A program made the position numbers and the translations under genes. From contig NZ_NIRT01000022.1 in assembly GCF_003207795.1 (NCBI RefSeq), forward strand, positions 1 to 54,010: 54,010 bases of DNA. Reading direction: 5' to 3'. Position 1 is the stretch's first letter. Each line of letters opens with the position of its first letter. The stretch comes from Komagataeibacter nataicola (GTDB taxonomy: Bacteria > Pseudomonadota > Alphaproteobacteria > Acetobacterales > Acetobacteraceae). The notes under the pieces are model-generated. The model was not told where the DNA came from. It saw only the letters and a list, made by a program, of their open reading frames with translations, and ran no database searches. This document shows, piece after piece, positions 6,331 to 17,168 of the stretch.

Positions 6331-8498
6331 CCCGCCTTTTCAGCGGAAAGCATTTCCCCACCATCCGCGCGCCAGGCTATGCGCGCATGAGCGGCCTGAA
6401 ATGGCTCTACGCCCCAACGCCTGAAGCCCTGGGCTTTGCCGTGCGCACCACGGTCGCGGCCCTGATGGCGCTGACGATTGCGATGTGGATGGAACTCGAC
6501 GACCCCCCATGGGCCGCCATGACCGTATGGATCGTAGCCCAGGGCTCACGCGGGGAGAGCCTTTCCAAGGCGCGGTGGCGACTGGTGGGCACCGCCATCG
6601 GGGCCATCAGCGCGGTGATCCTGGTCTGTTCGTTTCCGCAGGCGCCATGGCTGTTCTTTCCCGCCATCAGCATGTGGATCGGGCTGTGCTGCATGTGCGC
6701 GACCCTGGTGCGCAACTTCCGCTCCTACGCGCTGGTGCTTTCGGGCTATACCTGCGCCATCATCGCCCTGGCCGCGACGCGCGACCCCGACAACATCTTC
6801 ATGATCACCATGTCGCGCACGTCCTATATCGTGCTGGGCATTACGTGCGAGACGCTGGTGGCGGTGCTGTTTGCGCACAACCTCGCCTCGAGCGCGCGGC
6901 GCAACATGCGCCAGAAGATCCAGATGGCGCTGGGCAGTTCAACCGATGCCGTGGCCAACCTGCTCGCGGGCGATGACGCCGCCTTCGTGCGCTCGCGCGC
7001 CCTGTTTGGCACCATCCTGAGCATCAATGACCAGATCGAATTCAGCGAAGTCGAGATGGGTCCGCACGGGCATGAGGGCGACCACGCGCGCGCGGCCCTC
7101 GCCGCCGTGTCGGTGCTGCTTTCACGCGGTCTGGGCATGATGGCGCGCATCAAGGCGCTGGAAACCACAAACGAGCAGTTTACCGAGACCTCGCTGCTCA
7201 CCCGCACCTTCCTGCTCGGCGTGCCCGCGCGGCTGGAAAACGATTCCGAAATTCCCCACATCCAGCAGGACCTGCAAGACCTGCGCGGCGTGTGCCGCCA
7301 GCGCATCATCGACGCGCTGAGCCACGAAATCAGCATGGAAGCCACCACCGAGACCGCCGAGGTGGACGACCTGCTGAACTGCCGCATCCTGCACAACGCG
7401 CTTGATGAACTGCTGGGCGAACTTGAACAGGCCATTGCCGAATTCGATGCCAGCCAGCACGAGATCCGCGGCGATCACTTCCATTTCCGCATCGAGGCGC
7501 ACCGCGACTTCAAGGAAGCCGCCTATAACGGCATCCGCGCCGCCGTGGCCATTGGCGCATCCGCCCTGATATGGGAGGTCACGGCCTGGGCCAACGGCAT
7601 CGGCTTCATCACCATGGTCGCGGTGACATGCGGCCTGTTCGCCACGCGTGAGAACCCGGTGGTGGGCACCATGAACTTCCTGCGCGGGGCGTGCTGGGCG
7701 GTTCTTGTGTCCGGCTTCCTGGTGATGCTGGTCATGCCGCGACCCGCTGAATTCGAAATGCTGGCGGCAGTCCTGGCCCTGCCCATGATTGCGGGCGGAC
7801 TTGCCGCGCGCAACCCGGCCACGGCGGGGGCCGCTGCCTCTTACTGCCTGTTCCTGCCCAACCTCGTGGGCCCGGGCAACCAGACGCGCCTGAACGAGAT
7901 TGCATACTTCAACGCCTCCTTCGCGCTGCTGTGCAGCATCGGCTTTGCGGTGCTGATCTTCCGCGCGGTACTGCCCTTCGATAATGATGAAGAGCGCTGG
8001 CGCATGCGCAACCGCACGCTGCATGACCTGCGCCACCTGGCCTCCGCCCAGCCCATGCCACGCACGCAGTCATGGATCGGGCGCAATACCGACCGCTTCT
8101 CGCGGCTGATCCGCCATGCAGGCCCCACGCCAACCCCCACCATCGAGGCCTACCTGCAGGGCACGCTCTCGGCCATGACCATCGGGCTGAACATCATCCG
8201 CCTGCGCACGGTGCTCGAACGCGGGCAACTGCCACCTGCGGCGGATCGCGCCATCGAACTGTTCCTCAACCGCATGTCGCAGTTCAGCGGGCGCTACGGG
8301 CGTTTTGGCCGCACGGCCCGCGTGGCGCGCGGGGCCACGCGCAGCCTGCGCCGGCTTGAAGCGGCGGAAGGCAACATCACGTCGCGCATCGAGATCACCC
8401 GCGCCATTGCGTATCTGCTGGTCATTTCCTATGAACTTGGCGCCAACGCCGCCTTCCTCGATGCCTCCCAGCCTTACCGCACCAGCGAGATGTCCTGA
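6294..8498 (+). CDS. FUSC-family inner membrane exporter (AaeB-like)
   Basis: The protein has the fusaric acid resistance/aromatic acid exporter layout: a block of about five membrane helices, a large cytoplasmic helical region, a second similar block, and a cytoplasmic tail. Counted from the longest frame (ATG 6249), the blocks lie near residues 60-215 and 425-585. Members export aromatic carboxylates or other weak acids, often with an HlyD-type partner; none is adjacent here. I chose the GTG at 6294 because GGAAG at 6280-6284 sits at normal spacing. ATG 6249 and ATG 6387 are alternatives, and the stop is certain. Weak-acid export would suit an acetic acid bacterium, but the substrate is unknown. 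Confidence 0.8.
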   Translation: MPADLNLLPSFLTRLFSGKHFPTIRAPGYARMSGLKWLYAPTPEALGFAVRTTVAALMALTIAMWMELDDPPWAAMTVWIVAQGSRGESLSKARWRLVGTAIGAISAVILVCSFPQAPWLFFPAISMWIGLCCMCATLVRNFRSYALVLSGYTCAIIALAATRDPDNIFMITMSRTSYIVLGITCETLVAVLFAHNLASSARRNMRQKIQMALGSSTDAVANLLAGDDAAFVRSRALFGTILSINDQIEFSEVEMGPHGHEGDHARAALAAVSVLLSRGLGMMARIKALETTNEQFTETSLLTRTFLLGVPARLENDSEIPHIQQDLQDLRGVCRQRIIDALSHEISMEATTETAEVDDLLNCRILHNALDELLGELEQAIAEFDASQHEIRGDHFHFRIEAHRDFKEAAYNGIRAAVAIGASALIWEVTAWANGIGFITMVAVTCGLFATRENPVVGTMNFLRGACWAVLVSGFLVMLVMPRPAEFEMLAAVLALPMIAGGLAARNPATAGAAASYCLFLPNLVGPGNQTRLNEIAYFNASFALLCSIGFAVLIFRAVLPFDNDEERWRMRNRTLHDLRHLASAQPMPRTQSWIGRNTDRFSRLIRHAGPTPTPTIEAYLQGTLSAMTIGLNIIRLRTVLERGQLPPAADRAIELFLNRMSQFSGRYGRFGRTARVARGATRSLRRLEAAEGNITSRIEITRAIAYLLVISYELGANAAFLDASQPYRTSEMS

Positions 8499-8533
8499 CA
8501 CGACATCCGGACCGGCAGGGAGATGGAGCCAAC

Positions 8534-9877
8534 ATGACCCCTGCCCCCACGCCTCCGGTCCACTCGGCCCTTCGCGGCCATATCGTAACCTTTCGGGGCA
8601 ACCCGTTTCTCATGCCGCCTGCCGATGCGCTGGTGGAGGAGCCTGACGGGCTGGTTATCATCACCGACGGGCGCATCACCCATGTCGGCCCCTACAGCGA
8701 AACCGTGGCCCACCTGCCGCCCGGCACCGACGTGGCCGATTACCGCGGGTGCCTGATCTCGGCCGGATTCATCGACACGCATGTCCATTACCCGCAGCTG
8801 CCCATGATCGCGGCCTATGGCGAGCAGTTGCTGGAATGGCTGGAGCGCTACACCTTCCCCACCGAACGCCGCTTTGCCGATGGGGAATATGCCGCCACCA
8901 TCGCGCGCACGTTCCTGCACGAACTGCTGCGCTGTGGCACCACCACGGCGGCGGTGTACTGCACCGTGCATCCGCAATCGGTCGATGCGTTCTTTACCGA
9001 ATCCACCCGCCTCGGCACGCTGATGGTGGCGGGCAAGGTGCTGATGGACCGCAATGCGCCCGACTTCCTGCGCGATACCGCCCAGCGCGGCTATGATGAA
9101 TCGCGTGCGCTGATCGACCGCTGGCATGGCAAAAACCGCCAGTTCTATGCTGTCACCCCCCGCTTCGCCCCCACCAGCACGCCCGCACAGCTTGAACTGG
9201 CCGGCGCGCTGCTGGCGCAGGATGAGACATTGTTCATGCAGACCCATCTGGCCGAGAACCGGGCCGAGGTGGCGTGGGTAGCCGAACTCTTTCCCGACAG
9301 CCGCTCCTACCTCGATGTATATGACCGCGCGGGCCTGGTGCGCCCGCGCAGCGTGATGGGGCACGGCATTTATGTGGACGAGCAGGACCTGTGCCGCTGC
9401 CATGCAAGCGGCTGCGCGCTGGCGCACTGCCCTACGTCGAACCTGTTTCTGGGCAGCGGGGCCTTCCGGCTGTTTGATGTGATGGATGCCAAACGCCCGG
9501 TGCGCACCGGACTGGGCACCGATATTGGCGCGGGCACCAGCCTGTCGCACCTGCAATCCATGAACGAGGCCTATAAAATCGCGCAGATGGGCGGCCACCG
9601 CCTGCACCCGGTGCAGGCCTTCTGGCTGGCGACACGCGGCGGCGCCGAGGCATTGCACCTTGAGGGGCGGATTGGCACGGTAGCTGCGGGCATGGATGCC
9701 GATCTGTGCATTCTCGACCCGAAGGCCACGCCGCTGCAGGCGCTGCGGACACAGATGTGCGACAGCACGGCCGACCTGCTGTTCACGCTGATGATGCTGG
9801 GCGATGACCGCAGCATCCGCGCGACCTACGCGGGCGGCACGAAGGTGTACGACCGGGCGAACGACGCCACAGCCTGA
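8534..9877 (+). CDS. guaD: guanine deaminase
   Basis: The enzyme hydrolyses guanine to xanthine and ammonia in purine salvage and catabolism. This 447-residue amidohydrolase has the zinc-binding DTHVHYPQ motif (near residue 80), the guanine-deaminase stretch WLERYTFPTE (about 100-109), the metal-ligand histidine in QTHLAEN, and the catalytic aspartate in GLGTDIGAGTS. Length and motifs match bacterial and eukaryotic GuaD. It lies 35 bp after the FUSC gene on the same strand. No xanthine dehydrogenase gene is adjacent. A BMP-type, possibly purine nucleoside, importer lies about 35 kb to the right; a link is speculation. Confidence 0.93.
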   Translation: MTPAPTPPVHSALRGHIVTFRGNPFLMPPADALVEEPDGLVIITDGRITHVGPYSETVAHLPPGTDVADYRGCLISAGFIDTHVHYPQLPMIAAYGEQLLEWLERYTFPTERRFADGEYAATIARTFLHELLRCGTTTAAVYCTVHPQSVDAFFTESTRLGTLMVAGKVLMDRNAPDFLRDTAQRGYDESRALIDRWHGKNRQFYAVTPRFAPTSTPAQLELAGALLAQDETLFMQTHLAENRAEVAWVAELFPDSRSYLDVYDRAGLVRPRSVMGHGIYVDEQDLCRCHASGCALAHCPTSNLFLGSGAFRLFDVMDAKRPVRTGLGTDIGAGTSLSHLQSMNEAYKIAQMGGHRLHPVQAFWLATRGGAEALHLEGRIGTVAAGMDADLCILDPKATPLQALRTQMCDSTADLLFTLMMLGDDRSIRATYAGGTKVYDRANDATA

Positions 9878-9880
9878 AAG

Positions 9881-9964
9881 TAAAGGTTTCCCAGAACGGC
9901 TTTTTTTGAAAAAAGGCCGTGTTCTTCTGATCGCTTCTGAAAAAAAGCATTACCAGAAACTTTA
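9881..9964. repeat. composite intergenic palindrome between guaD and tRNA-Ser
   Basis: Outer arms TAAAGGTTTCCCAG (9881-9894) and ACCAGAAACTTTA (9952-9964) can pair with one bulge. Inside is the hairpin ACGGCTTTTTT / AAAAAAGGCCGT (9896-9920), followed by a second A/T-rich foldback ending GAAAAAAAGC. The folded form would be a branched cruciform. It begins a few bases after the guaD stop and faces the leftward tRNA gene, so it may act as a two-way terminator. Confidence 0.55.
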
Positions 9965-9995
9965 TTTGTATTTTGGGAAAACACACGCGATGCAG

Positions 9996-10085
<90 letters not shown>

Positions 10086-10175
10086 AACTGCACGCGGTGA
10101 TGCAGCGGCTTATAGGGTGGCGCGCCGGAGCGCGCAAGGGGTCTTTTTTACCTATTCGGCAGCCCCATAAAAATA

Positions 10176-10204
10176 TTGACCTGCCCGCCCGCAGCCAGTA
10201 AAAG
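10176..10204 (+). promoter_or_regulatory. candidate sigma70 promoter of rplU-rpmA
   Basis: TTGACC (10176-10181), a 17-bp spacer and TAAAAG (10199-10204) fit a housekeeping promoter. The transcript would carry a leader of about 120 nt before rplU. Confidence 0.45.
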
Positions 10205-10329
10205 CCCGCATTCACCCCGCGCGGACGGGGCGCTGCTGCAATGTGGCCAATATAAAAAAGCGACTGGGCCGTGCCGCCTGCATTCCCGCAATGCCGCGCA
10301 CGCCAAGAGATCGGAAAGATAGATAGAGA

Positions 10330-10644
10330 ATGTTTGCAGTTATCCGTACCGGCGGTAAGCAGTACCGCGTTGCGAAAGATGCCGTCCTGAAGGTCGAGAA
10401 GCTGGAAGCCGAAGCCGGCGCCACCATCACGTTCGACCAGGTTCTCGCCGTTGGTGGCGAAAGCGGCACGACCATTGGCGCGCCCACCGTCAAGGGTGCG
10501 ACCGTCACGGCAACCGTGATCGCGCAGGACCGCCTGGCCAAGGTCATCATCTTCAAGAAGCGCCGCCGGCAGAACAGCCGCCGCAAGAATGGCCACCGCC
10601 AGCCGGTGACCGTGGTGCGCATCTCCGCGATCAACGCCGCCTGA
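10330..10644 (+). CDS. rplU: 50S ribosomal protein L21
   Basis: This 104-residue protein begins [20 protein letters not shown], the L21 signature, and ends in a basic tail with the [15 protein letters not shown] stretch that contacts 23S rRNA. It is full length. A GGAAAG site lies upstream at 10312-10317. It is followed after 64 bp by rpmA, the near-universal bacterial pairing, and both are probably read from the promoter at 10176. Confidence 0.97.
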   Translation: MFAVIRTGGKQYRVAKDAVLKVEKLEAEAGATITFDQVLAVGGESGTTIGAPTVKGATVTATVIAQDRLAKVIIFKKRRRQNSRRKNGHRQPVTVVRISAINAA

Positions 10645-10708
10645 TCCCTCTCCGGCCTCCGGGCCGGGCAGGTTTGATCAGAGATTTCAGTTTTAAGGAG
10701 TTCAGGCA

Positions 10709-10978
10709 ATGGCACAAAAAAAGGCAGGCGGTTCGTCCCGTAACGGGCGCGATAGCGCCGGGCGTCGTCTTGGCGTCAAGAAGTTTGGTGGCGAAAGCGT
10801 CATCGCAGGCAACATCATCGTGCGCCAGCGTGGCACGAAGATGAAGCCCGGTGTGAATGTTGGCGTTGGCCGCGACCACACCCTGTTTTCCCTGGTGGAT
10901 GGCCATGTGAAGTTCGTGCGCCGCGCTGAAGGCCGCGTGCACGTTTCCGTGGAAGCCCTGCCGCTGGCAGCGGAATAA
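10709..10978 (+). CDS. rpmA: 50S ribosomal protein L27
   Basis: This 89-residue protein begins [20 protein letters not shown], the conserved L27 N-terminus that reaches the peptidyl transferase centre. [10 protein letters not shown]-type core residues (here [12 protein letters not shown]) follow. AAGGAG lies at 10695-10700, at ideal spacing. A strong terminator follows at 11017-11046, separating rplU-rpmA from obg. Confidence 0.97.
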   Translation: MAQKKAGGSSRNGRDSAGRRLGVKKFGGESVIAGNIIVRQRGTKMKPGVNVGVGRDHTLFSLVDGHVKFVRRAEGRVHVSVEALPLAAE

Positions 10979-11015
10979 GGCACACGCCTTATCACTACGG
11001 GATTACCCGAATTGA

Positions 11016-13318
<2,303 letters not shown>

Positions 13319-13326
13319 CCCTACAA

Positions 13327-13356
13327 GCAGGGGGCTGATGAAAACACCCCCCCTGC
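13327..13356. terminator. hairpin terminator between convergent proB and the proline-rich gene
   Basis: GCAGGGGG (13327-13334) pairs exactly with CCCCCTGC (13349-13356) around a 14-nt loop containing GAAAAC. It fills the 42-bp gap between two converging genes and could serve both strands, although no long T run follows on either. Confidence 0.5.
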
Positions 13357-13360
13357 GGAC

Positions 13361-14041
13361 CTATTCCGGGCGTGGCGGCCAGCGCAGGGTTGGCTCGGCG
13401 CGCGCACGGCGCTCAGGGGGCCAGACCGAAGCCCGGACCGGGCGCGCAGGTGTTACGCGCGGGGCGGCGGGGCGCACCGGTTCACGGCTCCACTCCGCCA
13501 GGCCAGGTTCCGCCTCAACGTCATGGGACGGCCCGGGACGACGGGGCGCATAAGGCTGGGCGGGCGATGGCCCACGCGGTGGCAGCGGGTTCCAGCCATC
13601 CTCTTCCCCTGCCCTGCGCGGCGGCGGCATGGGAGCTGGCTCAACAGGGCGGGAAGGTGGCGGCGGTGCCGACTGCACACGCGGGGCGCGCCGTTCATAG
13701 GCGGGCGTGTCATGCGCATCCGCTTGCGCGCCCATATCCGCGGGCGGAGCAGGCGGGGCAGGCTCCCACACGGGCGCTTCAGCTTGCGTGGGCGCGGGCA
13801 CCCGGTCGGCCAGCGCATCCGCCACGCTCGGGGGTTGCGCCGCCTGTCCGTTCAGCCCAAGCGCCAGCACACGCAGCTCGGCCTGCAGGTCATCAAGCTG
13901 GATGGCCAGGTTATCGAGCCGCCCCTTTACGCCAAACACGGCAAACGGCACCAGCATCCACAACAGGGTGAACAGCATGCCGCCCACCAGCAGCACGGCC
14001 TGCGCCCAGGCGGGCATCCATTGCGGAAAAAGCGATGACAT
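13361..14041 (-). CDS. unknown proline-rich single-span membrane protein
   Basis: I do not recognise this protein. From ATG 14041 it has 226 residues. Its N-terminus MSSLFPQWMPAWAQAVLLVG opens a hydrophobic span of about 30 residues ending near LWMLVPFAVFGVKGR. A short coiled-coil-like helix follows (LDNLAIQLDDLQAELRVLAL). Then come about 150 residues very rich in proline, alanine and arginine, with blocks such as PPPPSRPVEPAPMPPPRR. This suggests a membrane-anchored scaffold or linker protein. In-frame ATGs at 14044, 14068 and 14098 are possible starts. It lies next to gapR on the same strand, 106 bp downstream of it. Confidence 0.65.
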   Translation of the reverse strand: MSSLFPQWMPAWAQAVLLVGGMLFTLLWMLVPFAVFGVKGRLDNLAIQLDDLQAELRVLALGLNGQAAQPPSVADALADRVPAPTQAEAPVWEPAPPAPPADMGAQADAHDTPAYERRAPRVQSAPPPPSRPVEPAPMPPPRRAGEEDGWNPLPPRGPSPAQPYAPRRPGPSHDVEAEPGLAEWSREPVRPAAPRVTPARPVRASVWPPERRARAEPTLRWPPRPE

Positions 14042-14147
14042 CATGCAACGTGCAACCTGAACGGACATTGCCCCGGCGCGGCCATGGCCTGCCGCCATGC
14101 ACCGGCCAGCGGGGGCGTTGGAGGGACGATCCTACAACCTGCGCCCG

Positions 14148-14423
14148 TTACATGCCAAGCGCGCGGCGGTAGATATCAAGCAGGGTTTCCTGCTCCTCCA
14201 CTTCCGCCGGTTCCTGCTTGCGCAGGCGGATGATCTGGCGGATCACCTTGACATCAAAGCCTGCCGATTTCGCCTCGGTAAAAATATCCTTGATGTCGCC
14301 TGCAAGCGCCTTGCGCTCTTCTTCCAGCCGCTCAACACGCTCGATGATGCTGCGCAGGCGATCGGCTGCGATACCACCAACAGCGGCGGGGTTGTCGTCC
14401 GCCTCGAAATTGTCAGCATTCAT
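14148..14423 (-). CDS. gapR: GapR-family nucleoid-associated protein (DUF2312/UPF0335)
   Basis: GapR of Caulobacter binds overtwisted AT-rich DNA and helps topoisomerases during replication. This 91-residue protein carries the family core almost unchanged: ADDNPAAVGGIAADRLRSII, ERVERLEEERKALAGDIKDI, GFDVKVIRQIIRLRK and EEQETLLDIYRRALG. It is predicted to be nearly all helix and coiled coil. I chose ATG 14423 (MNADNFEADD) over an upstream in-frame ATG at 14474, since the family starts here. It is divergent from zwf. Confidence 0.92.
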   Translation of the reverse strand: MNADNFEADDNPAAVGGIAADRLRSIIERVERLEEERKALAGDIKDIFTEAKSAGFDVKVIRQIIRLRKQEPAEVEEQETLLDIYRRALGM

Positions 14424-14548
14424 GGCAGGTTTCTCCAGATATCGTGATTGCGCCGTTCCCGCCCGCGCGCGCACATGAAGGGAATGTCACTAGGCGACGG
14501 GATGGAACGGCGGGATTATCGTGCCGCCGCCCGCTGGTCAATGCCAAC

Positions 14549-14578
14549 TTGACAGGGCAGAGAGCCGGGCCGTAATCG
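14549..14578 (+). promoter_or_regulatory. candidate promoter of zwf
   Basis: TTGACA (14549-14554), an 18-bp spacer and TAATCG (14573-14578) make a plausible sigma70 promoter about 100 bp upstream of the zwf start, in the gapR-zwf divergent gap. Confidence 0.35.
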
Positions 14579-14679
14579 AAGCTGCACCCCATATGCCGCT
14601 TTCGCGTCATGTCCGCATACGTCAAGCATGCCCGCCCGACCATGCGGGGCACCAGATACAGGCAGGAGGCCCACGTTCG

Positions 14680-16161
14680 ATGGCACATCTTCCCCCCGTT
14701 GACACCTTTGACTACATCGTTTTCGGCGGAACGGGCGACCTGACCATGCGCAAGCTGCTGCCTGCGCTGTATCATCGCTACCGTGACGGGCAGATTCCCG
14801 ATGCATCGCGCATCATCGGCACTGCGCGCTCCGCCCTTTCCCGCGCGGACTACCAGCAGCGCGCGACAGCCGCCCTGCACGAGCACGTAAAACCCGAAGC
14901 CCTTGATGAAGCCACGGTACAGCGCTTCGTGAACATGGTTTATTACGTGAGCCTGAACGGCGCGGAAGCCGATAGCGACTGGCCCACCCTAAAGACCCTG
15001 CTCGACGCGGTGCCCGCAACGCGCATCCGGGTGTACTACCTCGCCACCTCGCCCTCGCTGTATGGCCAGATCTGCGAGAACCTGAGCCGCGAGGGGCTGG
15101 TGACCGGGCAGTCGCGCGTGGTGCTGGAAAAACCCATCGGCACCGACCTTGCCAGCGCCGAGGCCATCAATGACAGCGTGGGCCGCCACTTCCCCGAGAA
15201 CCATATCTTCCGCATCGACCATTATCTGGGCAAGGAGACGGTGCAGAACCTGATCGCGCTCCGCTTCGCCAACCCGGTGTTCGAGCGGCGCTGGACGTGC
15301 GATGCCATCGAATACGTGCAGATCACGGCCGCCGAGACCGTGGGCGTGGAAGGACGCGGCGCGTATTACGACCGCTCGGGCGCGCTGCGCGACATGATCC
15401 AGAACCACCTGCTGCAGGTGCTGTGCCTCGTGGCCATGGACCCGCCGGTCTCGCTCGAGGCCGACAGCGTGCGCAACGAGAAGCTCAAGGTGCTGCACGC
15501 CCTCAAGCCCATCTCGGCCGATGACGTGGCCATCTATACCTCACGCGGGCAGTACATGCGCGGCACCACGGGCGACAGGACGGTGAGCAGCTACCTTGAA
15601 GACCTTGGCGAAGGCGTGACCAGCGAGACGGAAACCTTCGTGGCGCTGAAGGCAGAGATCCTGACCTGGCGGTGGGGCAACGTGCCGTTCTATCTGCGCT
15701 CGGGCAAGCGCATGGCGGAAAAGTCGAGCGAGATCGTGATCCAGTTCAAATCGGCTCCGTGCTCGATCTTTACCAACAAGCCCGAGCCCAACCGCCTGAT
15801 CATCCGTATCCAGCCCGATGAAGGGGTGATGCTGTCCGTCTCGACCAAGGACCCCACGCCCACCGACAGCCTTGCCCTGCGCCAGGCTGACATCAACATC
15901 GAGTTCGAGAAAGCCTTCAACATCCGCTACCCCGATGCCTATGAGCGCCTTTTGCTCGATGTGGTGCGTGGTGACCCGATCCTGTTCATCCGCCGCGACG
16001 AGGTGGCCGCCGCATGGCGCTGGATCGATCCCATCGAGCAGGGCTGGCGCGAGAACAAGGCCCCGCTCGAACCCTATGCCGCTGGCACATGGGGGCCGGA
16101 AGGCGCGCGCAACCTGCTCTCGCAGTCGGGCCATCTGTGGCACGAGGACATGAAGAAATAA
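14680..16161 (+). CDS. zwf: glucose-6-phosphate 1-dehydrogenase
   Basis: The enzyme oxidises glucose-6-phosphate to 6-phosphogluconolactone and enters the pentose phosphate pathway, a main sugar route in acetic acid bacteria. The dinucleotide motif is [17 protein letters not shown] (near residues 13-29), and the substrate and catalytic motif is RIDHYLGKE, with the His that pairs with Asp in catalysis. Length 493 matches bacterial G6PDH. ATG 14680 has AGGAGG at 14664-14669. The usual partner pgl (6-phosphogluconolactonase) does not follow; a small membrane protein does. Confidence 0.96.
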   Translation: MAHLPPVDTFDYIVFGGTGDLTMRKLLPALYHRYRDGQIPDASRIIGTARSALSRADYQQRATAALHEHVKPEALDEATVQRFVNMVYYVSLNGAEADSDWPTLKTLLDAVPATRIRVYYLATSPSLYGQICENLSREGLVTGQSRVVLEKPIGTDLASAEAINDSVGRHFPENHIFRIDHYLGKETVQNLIALRFANPVFERRWTCDAIEYVQITAAETVGVEGRGAYYDRSGALRDMIQNHLLQVLCLVAMDPPVSLEADSVRNEKLKVLHALKPISADDVAIYTSRGQYMRGTTGDRTVSSYLEDLGEGVTSETETFVALKAEILTWRWGNVPFYLRSGKRMAEKSSEIVIQFKSAPCSIFTNKPEPNRLIIRIQPDEGVMLSVSTKDPTPTDSLALRQADINIEFEKAFNIRYPDAYERLLLDVVRGDPILFIRRDEVAAAWRWIDPIEQGWRENKAPLEPYAAGTWGPEGARNLLSQSGHLWHEDMKK

Positions 16162-16168
16162 CCGCCGC

Positions 16169-16621
16169 ATGAGCAAGGACACACCGCCCTCCCCCCCGCG
16201 CCTGAGCCGCAGGCGCGCGCCGGTCACGCTGAAGCAGCGCATCGTCCGCCGCGTGCTCATGCTCATCCCCATGGCGGCCCTCGTCATCCTCGTGGGCCGG
16301 ATGGGGTGGCTGGACCAGGCAGCCGACAAGCTGACCTTCTCGCGCACGAGCTGGTTCGACAACACGGCCCTTGTCGAGCACTTCCGCACCATCGTCACCC
16401 ATAACGGCATGACGGCGGATGCGAAGGACTGCCTGCTCTTTGTGGTCAACGGCAACGACCCGGCCGATGCAACCCGCATTCAGGTCATGGAAAAACATTC
16501 CGGCAAATGCCCCGGTGACCGTAACACCCTGCCGCTGCTGTTCACGCTGCGCATCGACCGGCTGGACCAGAAGGCCCTGACTGACTGGCAGTCGCCCGGC
16601 ATGTTCCACCCGCTGCCCTGA
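16169..16621 (+). CDS. unknown small membrane-anchored protein downstream of zwf
   Basis: This 150-residue protein is not recognised. A basic, proline-containing N-terminus (residues 1-27) leads into one hydrophobic span (about 29-46, LMLIPMAALVILVGRMGWL), which would leave the remaining 100 residues in the periplasm. It starts 7 bp after zwf and is likely cotranscribed. Two cysteines in the soluble part (AKDCLLF and SGKCPGD) could form a disulfide. After its TGA the same frame stays open into the SUKH-like remnant. Confidence 0.6.
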   Translation: MSKDTPPSPPRLSRRRAPVTLKQRIVRRVLMLIPMAALVILVGRMGWLDQAADKLTFSRTSWFDNTALVEHFRTIVTHNGMTADAKDCLLFVVNGNDPADATRIQVMEKHSGKCPGDRNTLPLLFTLRIDRLDQKALTDWQSPGMFHPLP

Positions 16622-16642
16622 AAGGGCAATATTGATAAAAAT

Positions 16643-17103
16643 GATAAAGCTCAGCCATGCAAAATCCATGCCGTCTCAAAAGGAAACGCGGCAGGTGAGG
16701 CGGATATCGATGCCATTTTCAATAATGAATATTTACAGTTCATCCGTCAGCATAACGGCGCTGAAATCAGGAATGGATATTATGACATTTCCGAACAGAA
16801 AAGTTCTTATGTTCGATATTTTATAGAAATAGAAGACATAGCCAATCATATCTCCCTCATGGCAGACAACGAGACGTCAAAATATTTCTTCCCATTTGCG
16901 CTTGGCAGCGGCGGCACTTACTTCCTGATGAAAAAGAAAGGCGACGCTTGTATATATTATTATGATAGCGACTACATGGGCCAGATGCGATATCGAAGGT
17001 TGCCCAAAGTTTCAATGCTTTCATGAATAATATCAAAAGCGATACTGAAATCAAAATAGAAGGCACCTATAAGGTCGTGCGGGTTACCACAAGAAAGCCC
17101 TGA
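16643..17103 (+). pseudogene. broken SMI1/KNR4 (SUKH) family gene
   Basis: Read in two frames, this AT-rich stretch encodes a SUKH-like domain. The first frame gives NNEYLQFIRQHNGAEI, then a core ending FFPFALGSGGTYFLM and CIYYYDSDYMG. A one-base loss near 16980 moves it to the next frame, which continues PDAISKVAQSFNAFMNNI and ends TGA at 17101-17103. The ending (VAxSFxxFM) is typical of SMI1/KNR4 domains. No ATG, GTG or TTG start exists in the first frame before the domain, so the 5' end is also damaged or missing. SUKH proteins often give immunity to polymorphic or contact-dependent toxins. No toxin gene is adjacent. The low GC suggests transfer. Confidence 0.6.
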
Positions 17104-17168
17104 CACCGCGCCTGCTTCAGCCCGGATGTTCTGATCGAAGCTGCCTCCCCGGAAACTTCTCCTGTTTG

